Positions 34,536 to 44,737 of a DNA stretch of 53,396 nt are shown one piece after another; positions within the stretch are counted from its first letter, which is position 1, and each line of letters starts with the position of its first letter. A program made the translations under genes and the position numbers. The notes under the pieces were generated by a model. The model searched no databases. It saw only the letters and a program-made list of their open reading frames with translations, and was not told the origin of the DNA. The DNA comes from Lachnospiraceae bacterium (GTDB lineage Bacteria; Bacillota; Clostridia; Lachnospirales; Lachnospiraceae). The stretch is from positions 38,969 to 92,364 of the forward strand of contig DNUZ01000006.1 in assembly GCA_003507655.1 (NCBI GenBank), written 5' to 3'.

Positions 34536-34892
34536 ATGGATTATATCAATGCATTCTGGGTAGGCGGATTGATCTGTGCTCTTGCCCAGATTTTAATGGA
34601 AAAGACAAAAATGCTGCCGGGAAGGATCATGGTTTTGATCGTATGTTTAGGTGCGGTGTTAGGAGCAGTCGGAATCTATGAACCGTTCATGGAATATGCG
34701 GGAGCAGGAGCAAGTGTTCCGTTATTGGGATTTGGCAATGTTTTGTGGAAGGGTGTCAAAGAAGCAGTAGATGCCAATGGCTTTTTAGGACTGTTTCAGG
34801 GAGGCTTTAAAGCAAGTGCCGTAGGAATTTCAGCAGCTTTGATCTTTGGCTATTTAGCATCCTGGATCTTCGAACCGAAAATGAGAAAATAG
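34536..34892 (+). CDS. spoVAE: Stage V sporulation protein AE
   Basis: This is a 118-residue membrane protein with three to four transmembrane helices. The N-terminus (INAFWVGGLICALAQILMEK) and YEPFMEYAGAGASVPLLGFGNVLWKGV are characteristic of the SpoVAC/SpoVAEb family. The size and the position directly after spoVAD fit SpoVAEb better than SpoVAC. Both belong to one family, so the distinction rests on length and order. The gap to spoVAD is 42 nt and the SD is GAGGAGG. Confidence 0.9.
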   Translation: MDYINAFWVGGLICALAQILMEKTKMLPGRIMVLIVCLGAVLGAVGIYEPFMEYAGAGASVPLLGFGNVLWKGVKEAVDANGFLGLFQGGFKASAVGISAALIFGYLASWIFEPKMRK

Positions 34893-34911
34893 TACACATT
34901 CCGGAATACGT

Positions 34912-34940
34912 TTGACGCGACTTTCTTATAATGCTATAAT
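34912..34940 (+). promoter_or_regulatory. Sigma-A promoter of the CheY-like gene
   Basis: TTGACG at 34912-34917 and TATAAT at 34935-34940 have a 17-bp spacer, with TGC making an extended -10. Another TATAAT at 34927-34932 is too close to the -35. Confidence 0.82.
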
Positions 34941-34968
34941 AATGAGCGGTTAAGAAAGAAGGACGTAA

Positions 34969-35352
34969 ATGGAAACAGAAGAGAGAAAAAAAATATTGAT
35001 TGTGGATGACGATCCGATGGTGTTAAAAGTCATCCGTTCTTATCTAAAGGACATTTATAAAGTGTATTGTCTGCGTTCGGGAGAGGAAGCACTGAAGTTT
35101 CTTTCGATGCAGATTCCGGATGTTGTGCTGTTAGATTATATGATGCCGGGAATGGATGGTCCGGAGGTGTTCCGTAGGATGCAGGAGGACGAACGGACAC
35201 AGGGAATCCCTGTGTTTTTTATGACAGCTGTCACGGACAGGGATCGTGTCTTAGAGTGTATGGAAATGAATCCCGAAGAGTATTTGGTAAAGCCGGTCAG
35301 CAGCAGTAAGCTTTTGAAAAAATTGTCCGATTTATTTGAAAAAGAGAGTTAA
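34969..35352 (+). CDS. Single-domain response regulator (CheY-like)
   Basis: This is a 127-residue receiver domain with no output domain. The acidic pocket is in ILIVDDDPMVLK, the phospho-acceptor aspartate in VVLLDYMMPGMDGPE, and the conserved threonine and lysine in FFMTAVTD and YLVKPVS. Such proteins act by protein interaction, for example on flagellar motors or in phosphorelays. No kinase or che genes are adjacent, so its partner is unknown. Its own promoter lies just upstream, and the SD is AGAAGGA. Confidence 0.92.
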   Translation: METEERKKILIVDDDPMVLKVIRSYLKDIYKVYCLRSGEEALKFLSMQIPDVVLLDYMMPGMDGPEVFRRMQEDERTQGIPVFFMTAVTDRDRVLECMEMNPEEYLVKPVSSSKLLKKLSDLFEKES

Positions 35353-35417
35353 CATCGTATAAATACGAAAATAAAGGACATATTAGTACTATCAAAACAA
35401 AAGGAGATAGTATTGAT

Positions 35418-35843
35418 ATGAAAAAATTCAAAAAAATCATAGTTGGTGCTATGCTGGTAATGGCACTTGGTACGTTTACAGCCTGCGGTAACAATGACGA
35501 TAATGTAAATGATACAACAGATACCCAGGATAACGTAACAGACGATGCTGCAAATGATGAAACAACAGGCAGCAACAAGAACAAGAACAACAACAATAAC
35601 GATAATGATACTGACAATGCAGGAAATGCAGTCGGCGATGCAATGGAAGATGTCGGTGATGCAGCAGGGGATGTTGGAAAAGGTGTCGTAGACGGAGTTG
35701 GTGAAGTTGGCGAGGGCATCAAAGATGCAGCCGAGGACATGACCGGAAACGATGATAATGACAACAACAACCGGAACAACGACAACAATACCAGAAGTGG
35801 TATGCAGGAAAACAACGCCGATGACAATCGTGCAAATCGTTAG
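35418..35843 (+). CDS. Asn/Asp-rich putative lipoprotein
   Basis: The 141-residue protein has a lipoprotein signal (MKKFKKIIVGAMLVMALGTFTAC) with a lipobox-like FTAC and glycine after the cysteine at about 23. The mature part is low-complexity, dominated by Asn, Asp, Thr and Gly. A central GNAVGDAMEDVGDAAGDVGK-type amphipathic stretch lies between two Asn/Asp-rich tracts. No domain is recognised. The acidic mature part suggests an exposed surface linker. The SD AAAGGAG lies between short arms TACTATC and GATAGTA, which may affect translation. Composition makes similarity searches unreliable. Confidence 0.75.
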   Translation: MKKFKKIIVGAMLVMALGTFTACGNNDDNVNDTTDTQDNVTDDAANDETTGSNKNKNNNNNDNDTDNAGNAVGDAMEDVGDAAGDVGKGVVDGVGEVGEGIKDAAEDMTGNDDNDNNNRNNDNNTRSGMQENNADDNRANR

Positions 35844-35859
35844 GGAATGATCATCAGAG

Positions 35860-35894
35860 AATAAAAAGGGCGTGAGCTGTATAACAGCTCACGC
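35860..35894 (-). terminator. Terminator between the lipoprotein gene and guaB
   Basis: GCGTGAGCTGT at 35870-35880 and ACAGCTCACGC at 35884-35894 form a perfect 11-bp stem with a 3-nt loop. The T-tract (complement of 35861-35868) serves the minus strand, so it mainly ends guaB. It may also act weakly on plus. Confidence 0.85.
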
Positions 35895-35933
35895 TCTTGG
35901 TCTATCTTATAGAAGTGTTTATAGAAATAAAAA

Positions 35934-37412
<1,479 letters not shown>

Positions 37413-37447
37413 CTAAAAAGTGTCTGATAATGTATATTATTTTTTCA

Positions 37448-37476
37448 ATTCTAGCAAAAAAAAATGTGGAAGTCAA
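37448..37476 (-). promoter_or_regulatory. Sigma-A promoter of guaB
   Basis: On the minus strand TTGACT (complement of 37471-37476) and TAGAAT (complement of 37448-37453) have a 17-bp spacer. The leader is about 55 nt and shows no clear riboswitch. Confidence 0.78.
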
Positions 37477-37569
37477 TGTCGCAATTATCAAAAATGTAGA
37501 AATTCTGCCTTTATTTTTGTACACTTTTGTGGTATCCTTTTTGTGAGTTTTATGCAAAGGAGAGTCAGG

Positions 37570-38364
37570 ATGGAGTTTCGACCATGCATAGATATCCACA
37601 ATGGAAAAGTAAAGCAGATTGTGGGTGGAAGCCTCTTAGATGAGGGAAATCGTGCAAAGGAAAATTTTGTAGCAGAGCAGGATGCGGCTTTTTTTGCGAA
37701 GTTGTACCGGGAACAGGGATTAAAAGGAGGACATATCATTCTTTTAAATCCGGTGGGTTCAGAGTATTATGAAGCGACAAAAGCACAGGCAGAACTTGCA
37801 TTGCAGGCATATCCGGGTGGTTTTCAGATCGGCGGCGGCATCACGGCAGAGAATGCGAAGGGATTTTTAGACCTTGGTGCAAGTCATGTGATCGTAACTT
37901 CCTATGTATTTAAGGATGGAAGGATCAACTATGAGAATCTGAAAAAATTAGAACAGACGGTAGGAAAAGAACATCTTGTTCTGGATCTGAGTTGCAGAAA
38001 ACAAAAGGATGACTATTATATAGTAACGGACCGCTGGCAGAAGTTTACAAAAGAGCGGGTAACAGAGCAGATTTTAGAGGAATTGTCCGGTTATGCGGCA
38101 GAGTTCTTAGTCCATGCGGTGGATGTGGAAGGAAAAGCATCCGGCATTGAAAAAGAGCTGGCATCTCTTTTAGGGAACTGGGGAAAAATCCCGATCACCT
38201 ATGCAGGAGGTGTGGGAAGTTTTGAAGATCTGCATCAGTTAGATATCTGCGGAAACGGAAAACTGAACGTGACGATCGGAAGTGCGTTGGATCTGTTCGG
38301 CGGGACGATGGAATATAAAAAAGTGATTGATTATATAGAGAAAGCGAGGAATGGCTATGAGTAA
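37570..38364 (+). CDS. hisA: HisA isomerase, eukaryotic (HIS6-like) type
   Basis: The 264-residue TIM-barrel enzyme of histidine synthesis isomerises ProFAR to [25 protein letters not shown] carries the catalytic aspartate, D8. [32 protein letters not shown] and ITYAGGVGS match the HIS6-like branch found in eukaryotes and some Firmicutes. Length is normal for that branch. The ATG at 37570 follows AAAGGAG. No other his genes are nearby; glnA overlaps its end by 8 bp, so the two are coupled. Confidence 0.9.
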   Translation: MEFRPCIDIHNGKVKQIVGGSLLDEGNRAKENFVAEQDAAFFAKLYREQGLKGGHIILLNPVGSEYYEATKAQAELALQAYPGGFQIGGGITAENAKGFLDLGASHVIVTSYVFKDGRINYENLKKLEQTVGKEHLVLDLSCRKQKDDYYIVTDRWQKFTKERVTEQILEELSGYAAEFLVHAVDVEGKASGIEKELASLLGNWGKIPITYAGGVGSFEDLHQLDICGNGKLNVTIGSALDLFGGTMEYKKVIDYIEKARNGYE

Positions 38365-39688
38365 GTATACCAAGAAGGATATCATACGTTTAGTGGAAGA
38401 GGAAGATGTGGAATTTATCCGCTTGCAGTTCACGGATATGTTTGGAACCATGAAAAATGTGGCGATCACAAGCAATCAGTTAGAAAAAGCATTAGAGAAT
38501 GAATGTATGTTTGACGGTTCTTCTATCGAAGGATTTGTCCGCATTGAAGAGTCAGATATGTATCTGTATCCGGATTTAGATACGTTTGCAATTTTTCCAT
38601 GGAGACCGCAGCAGGGCAAAGTAGCACGCATCATCTGTGATGTCTACCGGCCGGATGGCAAGCCGTTTGCAGGAGATCCGCGGTATGTACTCCGCCGTGT
38701 GGTAGAGGAAGCAAAAGAGATGGGTTATACCTTAAATGTAGGACCGGAGTGTGAGTTTTTCTTATTCCATACAGATGATGACGGACAGCCGACCACGATT
38801 TCTCATGAAAAAGCAGGATATTTTGACCTTGGACCGATCGATTTAGGCGAAAACGCCAGAAGAGATATGGTACTGACATTAGAGGATATGGGATTTGAGA
38901 TTGAAGCCTCCCACCACGAAGCGGCACCGGCACAGCATGAGATAGATTTTAAATATGATGAAGCGATTGCTACTGCAGACAATATCATGACCTTTAAATT
39001 AGCAGTGAAAACGATCGCAAAACGCCACGGACTGTTTGCAAGTTTTATGCCAAAACCAAAGTATGGGATCAATGGCTCAGGCATGCACATCAATATGTCC
39101 TTAGAAAAAGATGGAAAAAATATTTTCTTTGATGAAAACGATCAAATGCAGCTCAGCAAAGAAGCGTATTATTTTATCGGAGGAATTATGGAGCATGTCA
39201 AGGGAATGACAGCGATCACAAATCCACTGGTCAATTCTTATAAACGTTTAGTACCGGGCTATGAGGCACCAATCTATATTGCCTGGTCAGCCACAAACCG
39301 CAGTCCGTTGATCCGTATTCCGGCAGCCCGCGGTGAGGGAACCAGAGTGGAGCTTCGCTGTCCGGACCCATCGGCAAATCCATATTTAGCACTTGCCGTA
39401 TGTCTTGCAGCGGGATTAGACGGTATCCGTAAACAGATCATGCCGCCGGCAGCAGTGGTAAAAAATGTATATGAAATGCGTTTAGATGAAAAAAAGGCAG
39501 AAGGGATCGAAGCACTTCCGGCAACTTTAAGTGAGGCGGTAGATGAATTAGAAAAAGACGAATATATTTTAGAAGTTTTAGGCGAGCATATCAGCCGGAA
39601 TTACATTGCCGCAAAACGTACAGAATGGGCAGAATACACATCACAGGTAACAGACTGGGAGATTGAGCAGTACCTGTATAAAATTTAG
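38357..39688 (+). CDS. glnA: Glutamine synthetase, type I
   Basis: The 443-residue enzyme makes glutamine from glutamate, ammonia and [68 protein letters not shown] and SPLIRIPA are the family's substrate and metal motifs. The size and lack of the adenylylation tyrosine context fit the GSI-alpha form of Firmicutes. I chose the ATG at 38357, 6 nt after AGGA; the ATG at 38351 has no spacing to it. It overlaps hisA by 8 bp. The next gene encodes an ANTAR protein, often tied to nitrogen regulation. Confidence 0.96.
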   Translation: MSKYTKKDIIRLVEEEDVEFIRLQFTDMFGTMKNVAITSNQLEKALENECMFDGSSIEGFVRIEESDMYLYPDLDTFAIFPWRPQQGKVARIICDVYRPDGKPFAGDPRYVLRRVVEEAKEMGYTLNVGPECEFFLFHTDDDGQPTTISHEKAGYFDLGPIDLGENARRDMVLTLEDMGFEIEASHHEAAPAQHEIDFKYDEAIATADNIMTFKLAVKTIAKRHGLFASFMPKPKYGINGSGMHINMSLEKDGKNIFFDENDQMQLSKEAYYFIGGIMEHVKGMTAITNPLVNSYKRLVPGYEAPIYIAWSATNRSPLIRIPAARGEGTRVELRCPDPSANPYLALAVCLAAGLDGIRKQIMPPAAVVKNVYEMRLDEKKAEGIEALPATLSEAVDELEKDEYILEVLGEHISRNYIAAKRTEWAEYTSQVTDWEIEQYLYKI

Positions 39689-39736
39689 CAGGAAAACGAA
39701 GATGATATACACAGTAGGATAGGAACGGATGATAAG

Positions 39737-40282
39737 ATGAATGTGGTAATAGCTTTTCCTAAAATTGAAAACGCGAAAAGCATCCGAAGCATTCTTATGA
39801 AAAGTGGTTATCAGGTGGATGCAGTCTGCACGACAGGGGGTCAGGCACTGCAGAATGTAAATGCCTTAGATGGGGGAATCTTAATCTGCGGATATCGTTT
39901 TGCCGATATGATGTGCAGTGAGATCCAGGCATATCTTCCTGCAAATTTTGAGATGCTGTTAGTCGGCTCTCAGAGTAATACCATGAATAGGGATGTCTCA
40001 GATGTGGTATGTCTCTCTATGCCGTTAAAAGTTCATGAACTGTTGCAGACCGTCGAGATGATGGCGTATACTTATGAAAAGAAGAGAAAGAAACGGCGTG
40101 CACAGCCCAAAGAACGTACCGAGGAAGAAAAAAAGCTGATATTAAATGCAAAAAAACTTCTCATGGAACGGAACCAGATGAGTGAAGAGGAAGCACACCG
40201 TTATATACAAAAGAGCAGCATGGACACCGGTACCAGCATTGTGGAGACCGCACAGATGGTACTCAGTCTGATGAGTGTATAA
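39737..40282 (+). CDS. ANTAR-domain protein with pseudo-receiver
   Basis: The 181-residue protein ends in an ANTAR domain at about 128-178 (KKLILNAKKLLMERNQMSEEEAHRYIQKSSMDTG). ANTAR domains bind paired RNA hairpins and prevent transcription termination. The N-terminal about 115 residues have the receiver fold but lack the acidic pocket, and the phospho-acceptor place reads LICGYRF instead of LxDxxMP. Activity is therefore probably controlled by ligand or partner rather than phosphorylation. It follows glnA by 48 nt and precedes dapF. I saw no convincing paired ANTAR hairpins in this window, so its RNA targets are unknown. Confidence 0.88.
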   Translation: MNVVIAFPKIENAKSIRSILMKSGYQVDAVCTTGGQALQNVNALDGGILICGYRFADMMCSEIQAYLPANFEMLLVGSQSNTMNRDVSDVVCLSMPLKVHELLQTVEMMAYTYEKKRKKRRAQPKERTEEEKKLILNAKKLLMERNQMSEEEAHRYIQKSSMDTGTSIVETAQMVLSLMSV

Positions 40283-40299
40283 TAGAAGGAGTGATGGAT

Positions 40300-41133
40300 A
40301 TGAAATTTACAAAGATGCAGGGAATCGGAAATGATTATGTATATGTGAATTGTTTTGAAGAAAAGGTGGAAGATCCGGCAGCGCTTGCCAAGTTCGTAAG
40401 CGACAGGCATTTTGGGATTGGTTCCGACGGATTGATCTTAATAAAACCTTCTAAAAACGCAGATTTTACCATGGACATGTATAATGCAGACGGTTCACAG
40501 GGAGAAATGTGTGGAAACGGCATCCGTTGTGTGGCAAAATATGTCTATGATAAAGGACTGACGGATCAGCAGCAAATTTCGATAGAGACATTAGCAGGGA
40601 TCAAATATCTGGATCTGACGGTGGAGGACGGAAAGGTCGTTCTTGTCCGTGTGGATATGGGAGAGCCGGAGCTGATCGCAGAAAAGATCCCGGTGATCGC
40701 AGACAGTGAAAAAGTCATTGATGCACCGATTGAAATTGACGGAACAACTTATCATATGACCTGTGTGTCTATGGGAAATCCGCATTGCGTGGTCTTTATG
40801 AATGATGTGGAGGATTTTGAAATTGAAAAAACAGGTCCGTTATTTGAAAATTATAAAGATTTTCCAAAACGGATCAATACAGAGTTTGTAAAAGTCATTG
40901 ATGAGCATACCTTGCAGATGCGTGTGTGGGAGCGTGGTTCCGGCGAGACACTTGCCTGTGGAACCGGAGCCTGCGCAACTGCCGTAGCAGCAGTGCTGAA
41001 CGGACATTGTAATGGAGAAATCCTGATCCATCTGCTGGGAGGAGATTTAAAGATTGAATGGGACAAAGAGACGAACCATGTATTTATGACAGGTCCGGCA
41101 GCCATTTCTTTCGAGGGAGAGATCAATCTGTAG
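40300..41133 (+). CDS. dapF: Diaminopimelate epimerase
   Basis: The 277-residue enzyme converts LL- to meso-diaminopimelate for lysine and peptidoglycan. The two catalytic cysteines are in GEMCGNGIRC and LACGTGACA. The N-terminus MKFTKMQGIGNDYVYVN is typical. I chose the ATG at 40300, 9 nt after GAAGGA, over the ATG at 40294 and GTG at 40291. It is followed by dapL, so the last steps of the aminotransferase variant of the DAP pathway are together. Confidence 0.96.
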   Translation: MKFTKMQGIGNDYVYVNCFEEKVEDPAALAKFVSDRHFGIGSDGLILIKPSKNADFTMDMYNADGSQGEMCGNGIRCVAKYVYDKGLTDQQQISIETLAGIKYLDLTVEDGKVVLVRVDMGEPELIAEKIPVIADSEKVIDAPIEIDGTTYHMTCVSMGNPHCVVFMNDVEDFEIEKTGPLFENYKDFPKRINTEFVKVIDEHTLQMRVWERGSGETLACGTGACATAVAAVLNGHCNGEILIHLLGGDLKIEWDKETNHVFMTGPAAISFEGEINL

Positions 41134-41174
41134 AATATTTAAATACTAATCAAACAAGAAAAGAGGAGAAGATT

Positions 41175-42389
41175 ATGTTTCAAGTAAATGACAATTTTCA
41201 GAAGTTACCGGGAAGCTATTTATTTAGCACGATTGCAAAAAAAGTCAGTGCATATCAGCAGGAAAATCCGGACAAGAACCTGATCCGTTTAGGTATCGGT
41301 GATGTAACACAGCCACTTGCACCGGCGATCATCAAAGCACTTCATGCAGCCGTAGATGAGATGGGAGCAGCAGAGACCTTCCATGGATATGCACCGGATT
41401 TAGGCTATGAATTTTTAAGAAGTGCCATTGCAAAAAATGATTATGAATCCCGCGGATGTGATATTAGTGCAGATGAGATTTTTGTATCTGACGGAGCAAA
41501 ATGTGATTCTTCCAATATTCAGGAGTTATTCTCTGCGGATTGTAAGATTGCAGTCTGTGACCCGGTCTATCCGGTTTATGTAGATTCCAATGTTATGGCA
41601 GGAAGAACCGGAGTCTATGATGCAAAGACAGAGATGTGGAGCAATGTCATCTATATGCCATGCACGATGGAGAATGGTTTTGTACCGGAATTTCCAAAGG
41701 AAACACCGGATGTCATCTATCTGTGTCTGCCAAATAACCCGACCGGTACGACGATCACAAAATCCCAGTTACAGGAATGGGTAAATTATGCAAACAAAAA
41801 TGGTGCGATCATTATCTATGATGCAGCATATGAAGCATATATTTCAGAAGATGATGTGGCACATTCCATTTATGAATGTGAAGGAGCAAAGACCTGTGCG
41901 ATCGAGATCAGAAGTTTTTCTAAAAACGCAGGATTTACAGGAGTCAGACTTGGTTTTACGGTCGTACCAAAAGATCTGAAACGTCAGGATGTTTCCCTTC
42001 ATGGTATGTGGGCAAGACGTCATGGAACAAAATTCAACGGTGCACCATATATCATCCAGCGTGCAGGCGAAGCCGTATATTCAGAAGAAGGAAAAGCACA
42101 GTTAAAAGAGCAGGTCGCTTACTATATGAAAAATGCATCTGTAATTAAATCAGGATTACAGGAAGCAGGCTATACGGTATTTGGTGGTGTGAACGCACCG
42201 TATATCTGGTTAAAAACACCGGATCAGATGAATTCATGGGAGTTCTTTGACTATCTGTTAGCAAATGCGAATGTCGTTGGAACACCGGGTTCAGGATTTG
42301 GACCAAGCGGAGAAGGATATTTCCGACTGACTGCATTTGGAAGCTATGAGAACACGGTAGCAGCATTAGAGCGAATCAAGAAAATGTAA
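41175..42389 (+). CDS. dapL: LL-diaminopimelate aminotransferase
   Basis: The 404-residue PLP enzyme makes LL-DAP directly from tetrahydrodipicolinate, bypassing the succinylase or acetylase steps. LIRLGIGDVTQPLAP, HGYAPDLGYEFLRSAIA and VSDGAKCDSSNIQELF are DapL hallmarks, with YLCLPNNPTGT and the PLP lysine in SFSKNAGFTGVRLG. I chose the ATG at 41175 with a GAGGAG SD. The longer frame from 41058 runs back into dapF. The product is the substrate of DapF, encoded next door. Confidence 0.95.
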   Translation: MFQVNDNFQKLPGSYLFSTIAKKVSAYQQENPDKNLIRLGIGDVTQPLAPAIIKALHAAVDEMGAAETFHGYAPDLGYEFLRSAIAKNDYESRGCDISADEIFVSDGAKCDSSNIQELFSADCKIAVCDPVYPVYVDSNVMAGRTGVYDAKTEMWSNVIYMPCTMENGFVPEFPKETPDVIYLCLPNNPTGTTITKSQLQEWVNYANKNGAIIIYDAAYEAYISEDDVAHSIYECEGAKTCAIEIRSFSKNAGFTGVRLGFTVVPKDLKRQDVSLHGMWARRHGTKFNGAPYIIQRAGEAVYSEEGKAQLKEQVAYYMKNASVIKSGLQEAGYTVFGGVNAPYIWLKTPDQMNSWEFFDYLLANANVVGTPGSGFGPSGEGYFRLTAFGSYENTVAALERIKKM

Positions 42390-42423
42390 AGGGGAGCTTT
42401 TTACAAAAAGGAGTTAACATTTT

Positions 42424-43173
42424 ATGTTATCGGAAGAGGAACGACAGCGAAGAAGAAGAGCACAGCTTCGGGAGCAGAGAAGACGTGCAGCGAAGAAAAG
42501 AAGACGAAGGGCATTGCTTGCGAGAACCCTGTTTATTACAATCATTGTTCTGATTATCACAGGGGCAGTGTGCCTGATTAAGCATTTTAAAAATGCAAAA
42601 GAGACCTCTGCACAAGTTGAGCCAAAGATTGTGGAAAATCCACCGGATTATGAGGTAGACCTGTTGGATATCAACGATTATTCCAGACCGGGACTGACGT
42701 TAGAAAAAGTGAATGGCATTGTCATTCACTATACTGCAAATCCGGGGACAACCGCAAAACAGAACCGGAACTATTTTAATGGACTCAAAGATTCTAAAAA
42801 GACAAAGGCAAGTGCACATTTTGTTGTAGGGTTAGAGGGTGAAATCGTACAGTGTATTCCCTGCAATGAAATTGCCTATGCATCTAATGACAGGAACAGT
42901 GACACAATTTCGATTGAATGTTGTCACCCGGATGCAACAGGAAAATTCAATCAGGAAACCAAGGACACACTCATACATCTGACAGCATGGCTGATGGGAC
43001 GTTACGGACTGACGACAGACAATGTGATCCGCCATTACGATGTTACCGGCAAAAAATGCCCGCTCTATTATGTGGAACATGAAGACGAGTGGAAAAAATT
43101 CAAAGAAGAGGTAGACGCCTATATCGAAAAGAATGGCGTTCTGCCATCGGAATCAGAAAAGAATTCGCAATAG
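42424..43173 (+). CDS. N-acetylmuramoyl-L-alanine amidase (amidase_2)
   Basis: This 249-residue membrane-anchored peptidoglycan amidase has a very basic N-terminus (RRRAQLREQRRRAAKKRRRR) and one TM helix at about 35-56. The extracytoplasmic amidase_2/PGRP domain covers about 78-225. Zinc ligands are likely the histidine in VIHYTANPG, the histidine of VIRHYDVTGKKCP and its cysteine C. SAHFVVGLEGEIVQCIP is the usual core. It cleaves the stem peptide from MurNAc. It lies 34 nt after dapL, joining precursor synthesis and wall turnover genes. Confidence 0.9.
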   Translation: MLSEEERQRRRRAQLREQRRRAAKKRRRRALLARTLFITIIVLIITGAVCLIKHFKNAKETSAQVEPKIVENPPDYEVDLLDINDYSRPGLTLEKVNGIVIHYTANPGTTAKQNRNYFNGLKDSKKTKASAHFVVGLEGEIVQCIPCNEIAYASNDRNSDTISIECCHPDATGKFNQETKDTLIHLTAWLMGRYGLTTDNVIRHYDVTGKKCPLYYVEHEDEWKKFKEEVDAYIEKNGVLPSESEKNSQ

Positions 43174-43240
43174 AGGTTGCCAACCTTATCAAAATCAAGT
43201 AAAATTGTATTAGATAACGGCAAAAGAGAATGGAAGTCAA

Positions 43241-44722
43241 ATGTTAGAAGTAATATTAGAAGATCTGAAGAATCAGAAAGAGGTCCGCAAAAACCTGATA
43301 CAAATGAAAGAACTCCTCAAAGATGAGGAAACACGAAAGGAATTGTCGGAGCTTTCTGCCGACAATTCTATATTTTTGGGATTTTTAAAAGAGGAAGATC
43401 CAAAGGTCAGGAAAAATGCGGCACTGATCCTAGGAATGACAGGTGATCAGGAAATCCTCCCTGCATTAATGGAGGCATATGAAAATGAAGAGACGCTTTT
43501 TGTAAAGAGTGACTATGTAAAGGCGATGCAGAAACTTGACTGCACAGATTACCTTACACCTTTAAAATTGCGTTTAGAAGAGCTTCAAAAGATGCAGGCA
43601 GAGGAGAGTGAAAAAAAGCATATCCGAAAAGAACGGAAAGAGTTAGAAAAACTTTTAGAGCAGGAAAAGGGCAGTAAACTTCATGCCTTTTGTGGATATG
43701 ACCAGCCTTGTGATATGATTCTGACAACGGACAGGGGATTTGCCCAGATGACAGCAGAACAGATTCATAAAGGCAGAAAAGCAGTGGCGGCATCCGGTGT
43801 TCGTCTTCATACGGAAGATTTAAAATCCGTACTGAATATCAGGACGTTTCGTGAGATACTGTTTCCGATCCACTGTAAGACGACTCTTTTACCGGAACCG
43901 GAGCAGACAGCAGAAGGACTGTTAGCGGGAGATCTGTTACAGTTGTTAGAGAGACATCTGCAGGGAGATGCACCCTATTTTTTCCGTATGCAGATCTTAG
44001 CTCCGATGGCAGAGGAAAAGAAGAATACTTTTTTAAAAAAGACAGCGTATGCACTTGAAGAAAAGAGTGGGTACAGGCTGAAAAACACACCGGGAAGATA
44101 TGAAGTGGAGATCCGTCTGATACAGAAGCGGGAGGGAGATTTCCACGCATATCTGAAGTTCTATACATTGCCGATGCGTCGTTTTTCCTATCGGAAAAAT
44201 GCACTTGCGGTATCCATAAATCCGGCACAGGCAGCATTAATGCTCTATTTAGCCAAGCCGTATTTAAAAGAGGATGCAGCAGTGCTTGACCCGTTCTGTG
44301 GCGTGGGAACTATGCTGATAGAGCGTAACAAGGTACTTCCTGCGAGGTCTTTGTACGGGATTGACATTTATGGACAGGCCATTGAAGGGGCAAGAGAAAA
44401 TACCCAACTTGCGGGAGTTGAGATTTCGTATATACAGAAGAATTTTTTTGATTTTACACACCGGCACAAATTCGATGAGATTGTGACGAATATGCCAACG
44501 AGAGGAAAGAAGAGCAAGGAAGAGCATGATGCATTTTATGCGGAATTTTTCCAAAAAGCAAAGCAGCATCTGAAACCGGGTGGCATGATTATCATGTATA
44601 CGAATGAAGCAGGGTTTGTCAAAAAACAAATGCGGTTGAAAAAGGATATGCACCTTTTAAAAGAATATTGTATCCGTCAAAAGGAAGAATGGTATTTGTA
44701 TATCATAGAGATAGAAGAGTAA
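43241..44722 (+). CDS. HEAT-repeat/THUMP-like RNA methyltransferase
   Basis: The 493-residue protein has N-terminal helical HEAT-like repeats (about 1-125; DPKVRKNAALILGMTGDQEILPAL), a charged linker and a middle THUMP-like region. A C-terminal SAM-dependent methyltransferase follows from about 330: AVLDPFCGVGTMLIERN is motif I and YGIDIYGQAIEGARENTQLAG is motif II. The DPFCGVGT motif and THUMP position resemble the Trm14/RlmKL group that makes m2G in RNA. The motif IV place reads TNMPTRG instead of the usual NPPYG. Its RNA target is unknown. The HEAT fusion seems typical of a lineage-specific form (inference). Confidence 0.78.
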   Translation: MLEVILEDLKNQKEVRKNLIQMKELLKDEETRKELSELSADNSIFLGFLKEEDPKVRKNAALILGMTGDQEILPALMEAYENEETLFVKSDYVKAMQKLDCTDYLTPLKLRLEELQKMQAEESEKKHIRKERKELEKLLEQEKGSKLHAFCGYDQPCDMILTTDRGFAQMTAEQIHKGRKAVAASGVRLHTEDLKSVLNIRTFREILFPIHCKTTLLPEPEQTAEGLLAGDLLQLLERHLQGDAPYFFRMQILAPMAEEKKNTFLKKTAYALEEKSGYRLKNTPGRYEVEIRLIQKREGDFHAYLKFYTLPMRRFSYRKNALAVSINPAQAALMLYLAKPYLKEDAAVLDPFCGVGTMLIERNKVLPARSLYGIDIYGQAIEGARENTQLAGVEISYIQKNFFDFTHRHKFDEIVTNMPTRGKKSKEEHDAFYAEFFQKAKQHLKPGGMIIMYTNEAGFVKKQMRLKKDMHLLKEYCIRQKEEWYLYIIEIEE

Positions 44723-44737
44723 GGGGGCATGACACGG

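Noticed and set aside
35490..35800. Repetitive look of AAC/GAT-rich DNA as a possible repeat array
   Set aside because: The repetition is codon-level low complexity inside one ORF, with no fixed unit length and no spacers, so it is not a CRISPR or a true tandem array.
35297..35827. A 176-codon Ser/Pro-rich minus-strand frame
   Set aside because: It is the antisense of the Asn/Asp-rich lipoprotein; its composition is a by-product of AAY and GAY codons.
37520..37545. A promoter for hisA at the extended -10-like TGG-TATCCT
   Set aside because: The hexamer is poor and no matching -35 is seen; I left it unannotated although hisA must have some promoter here.
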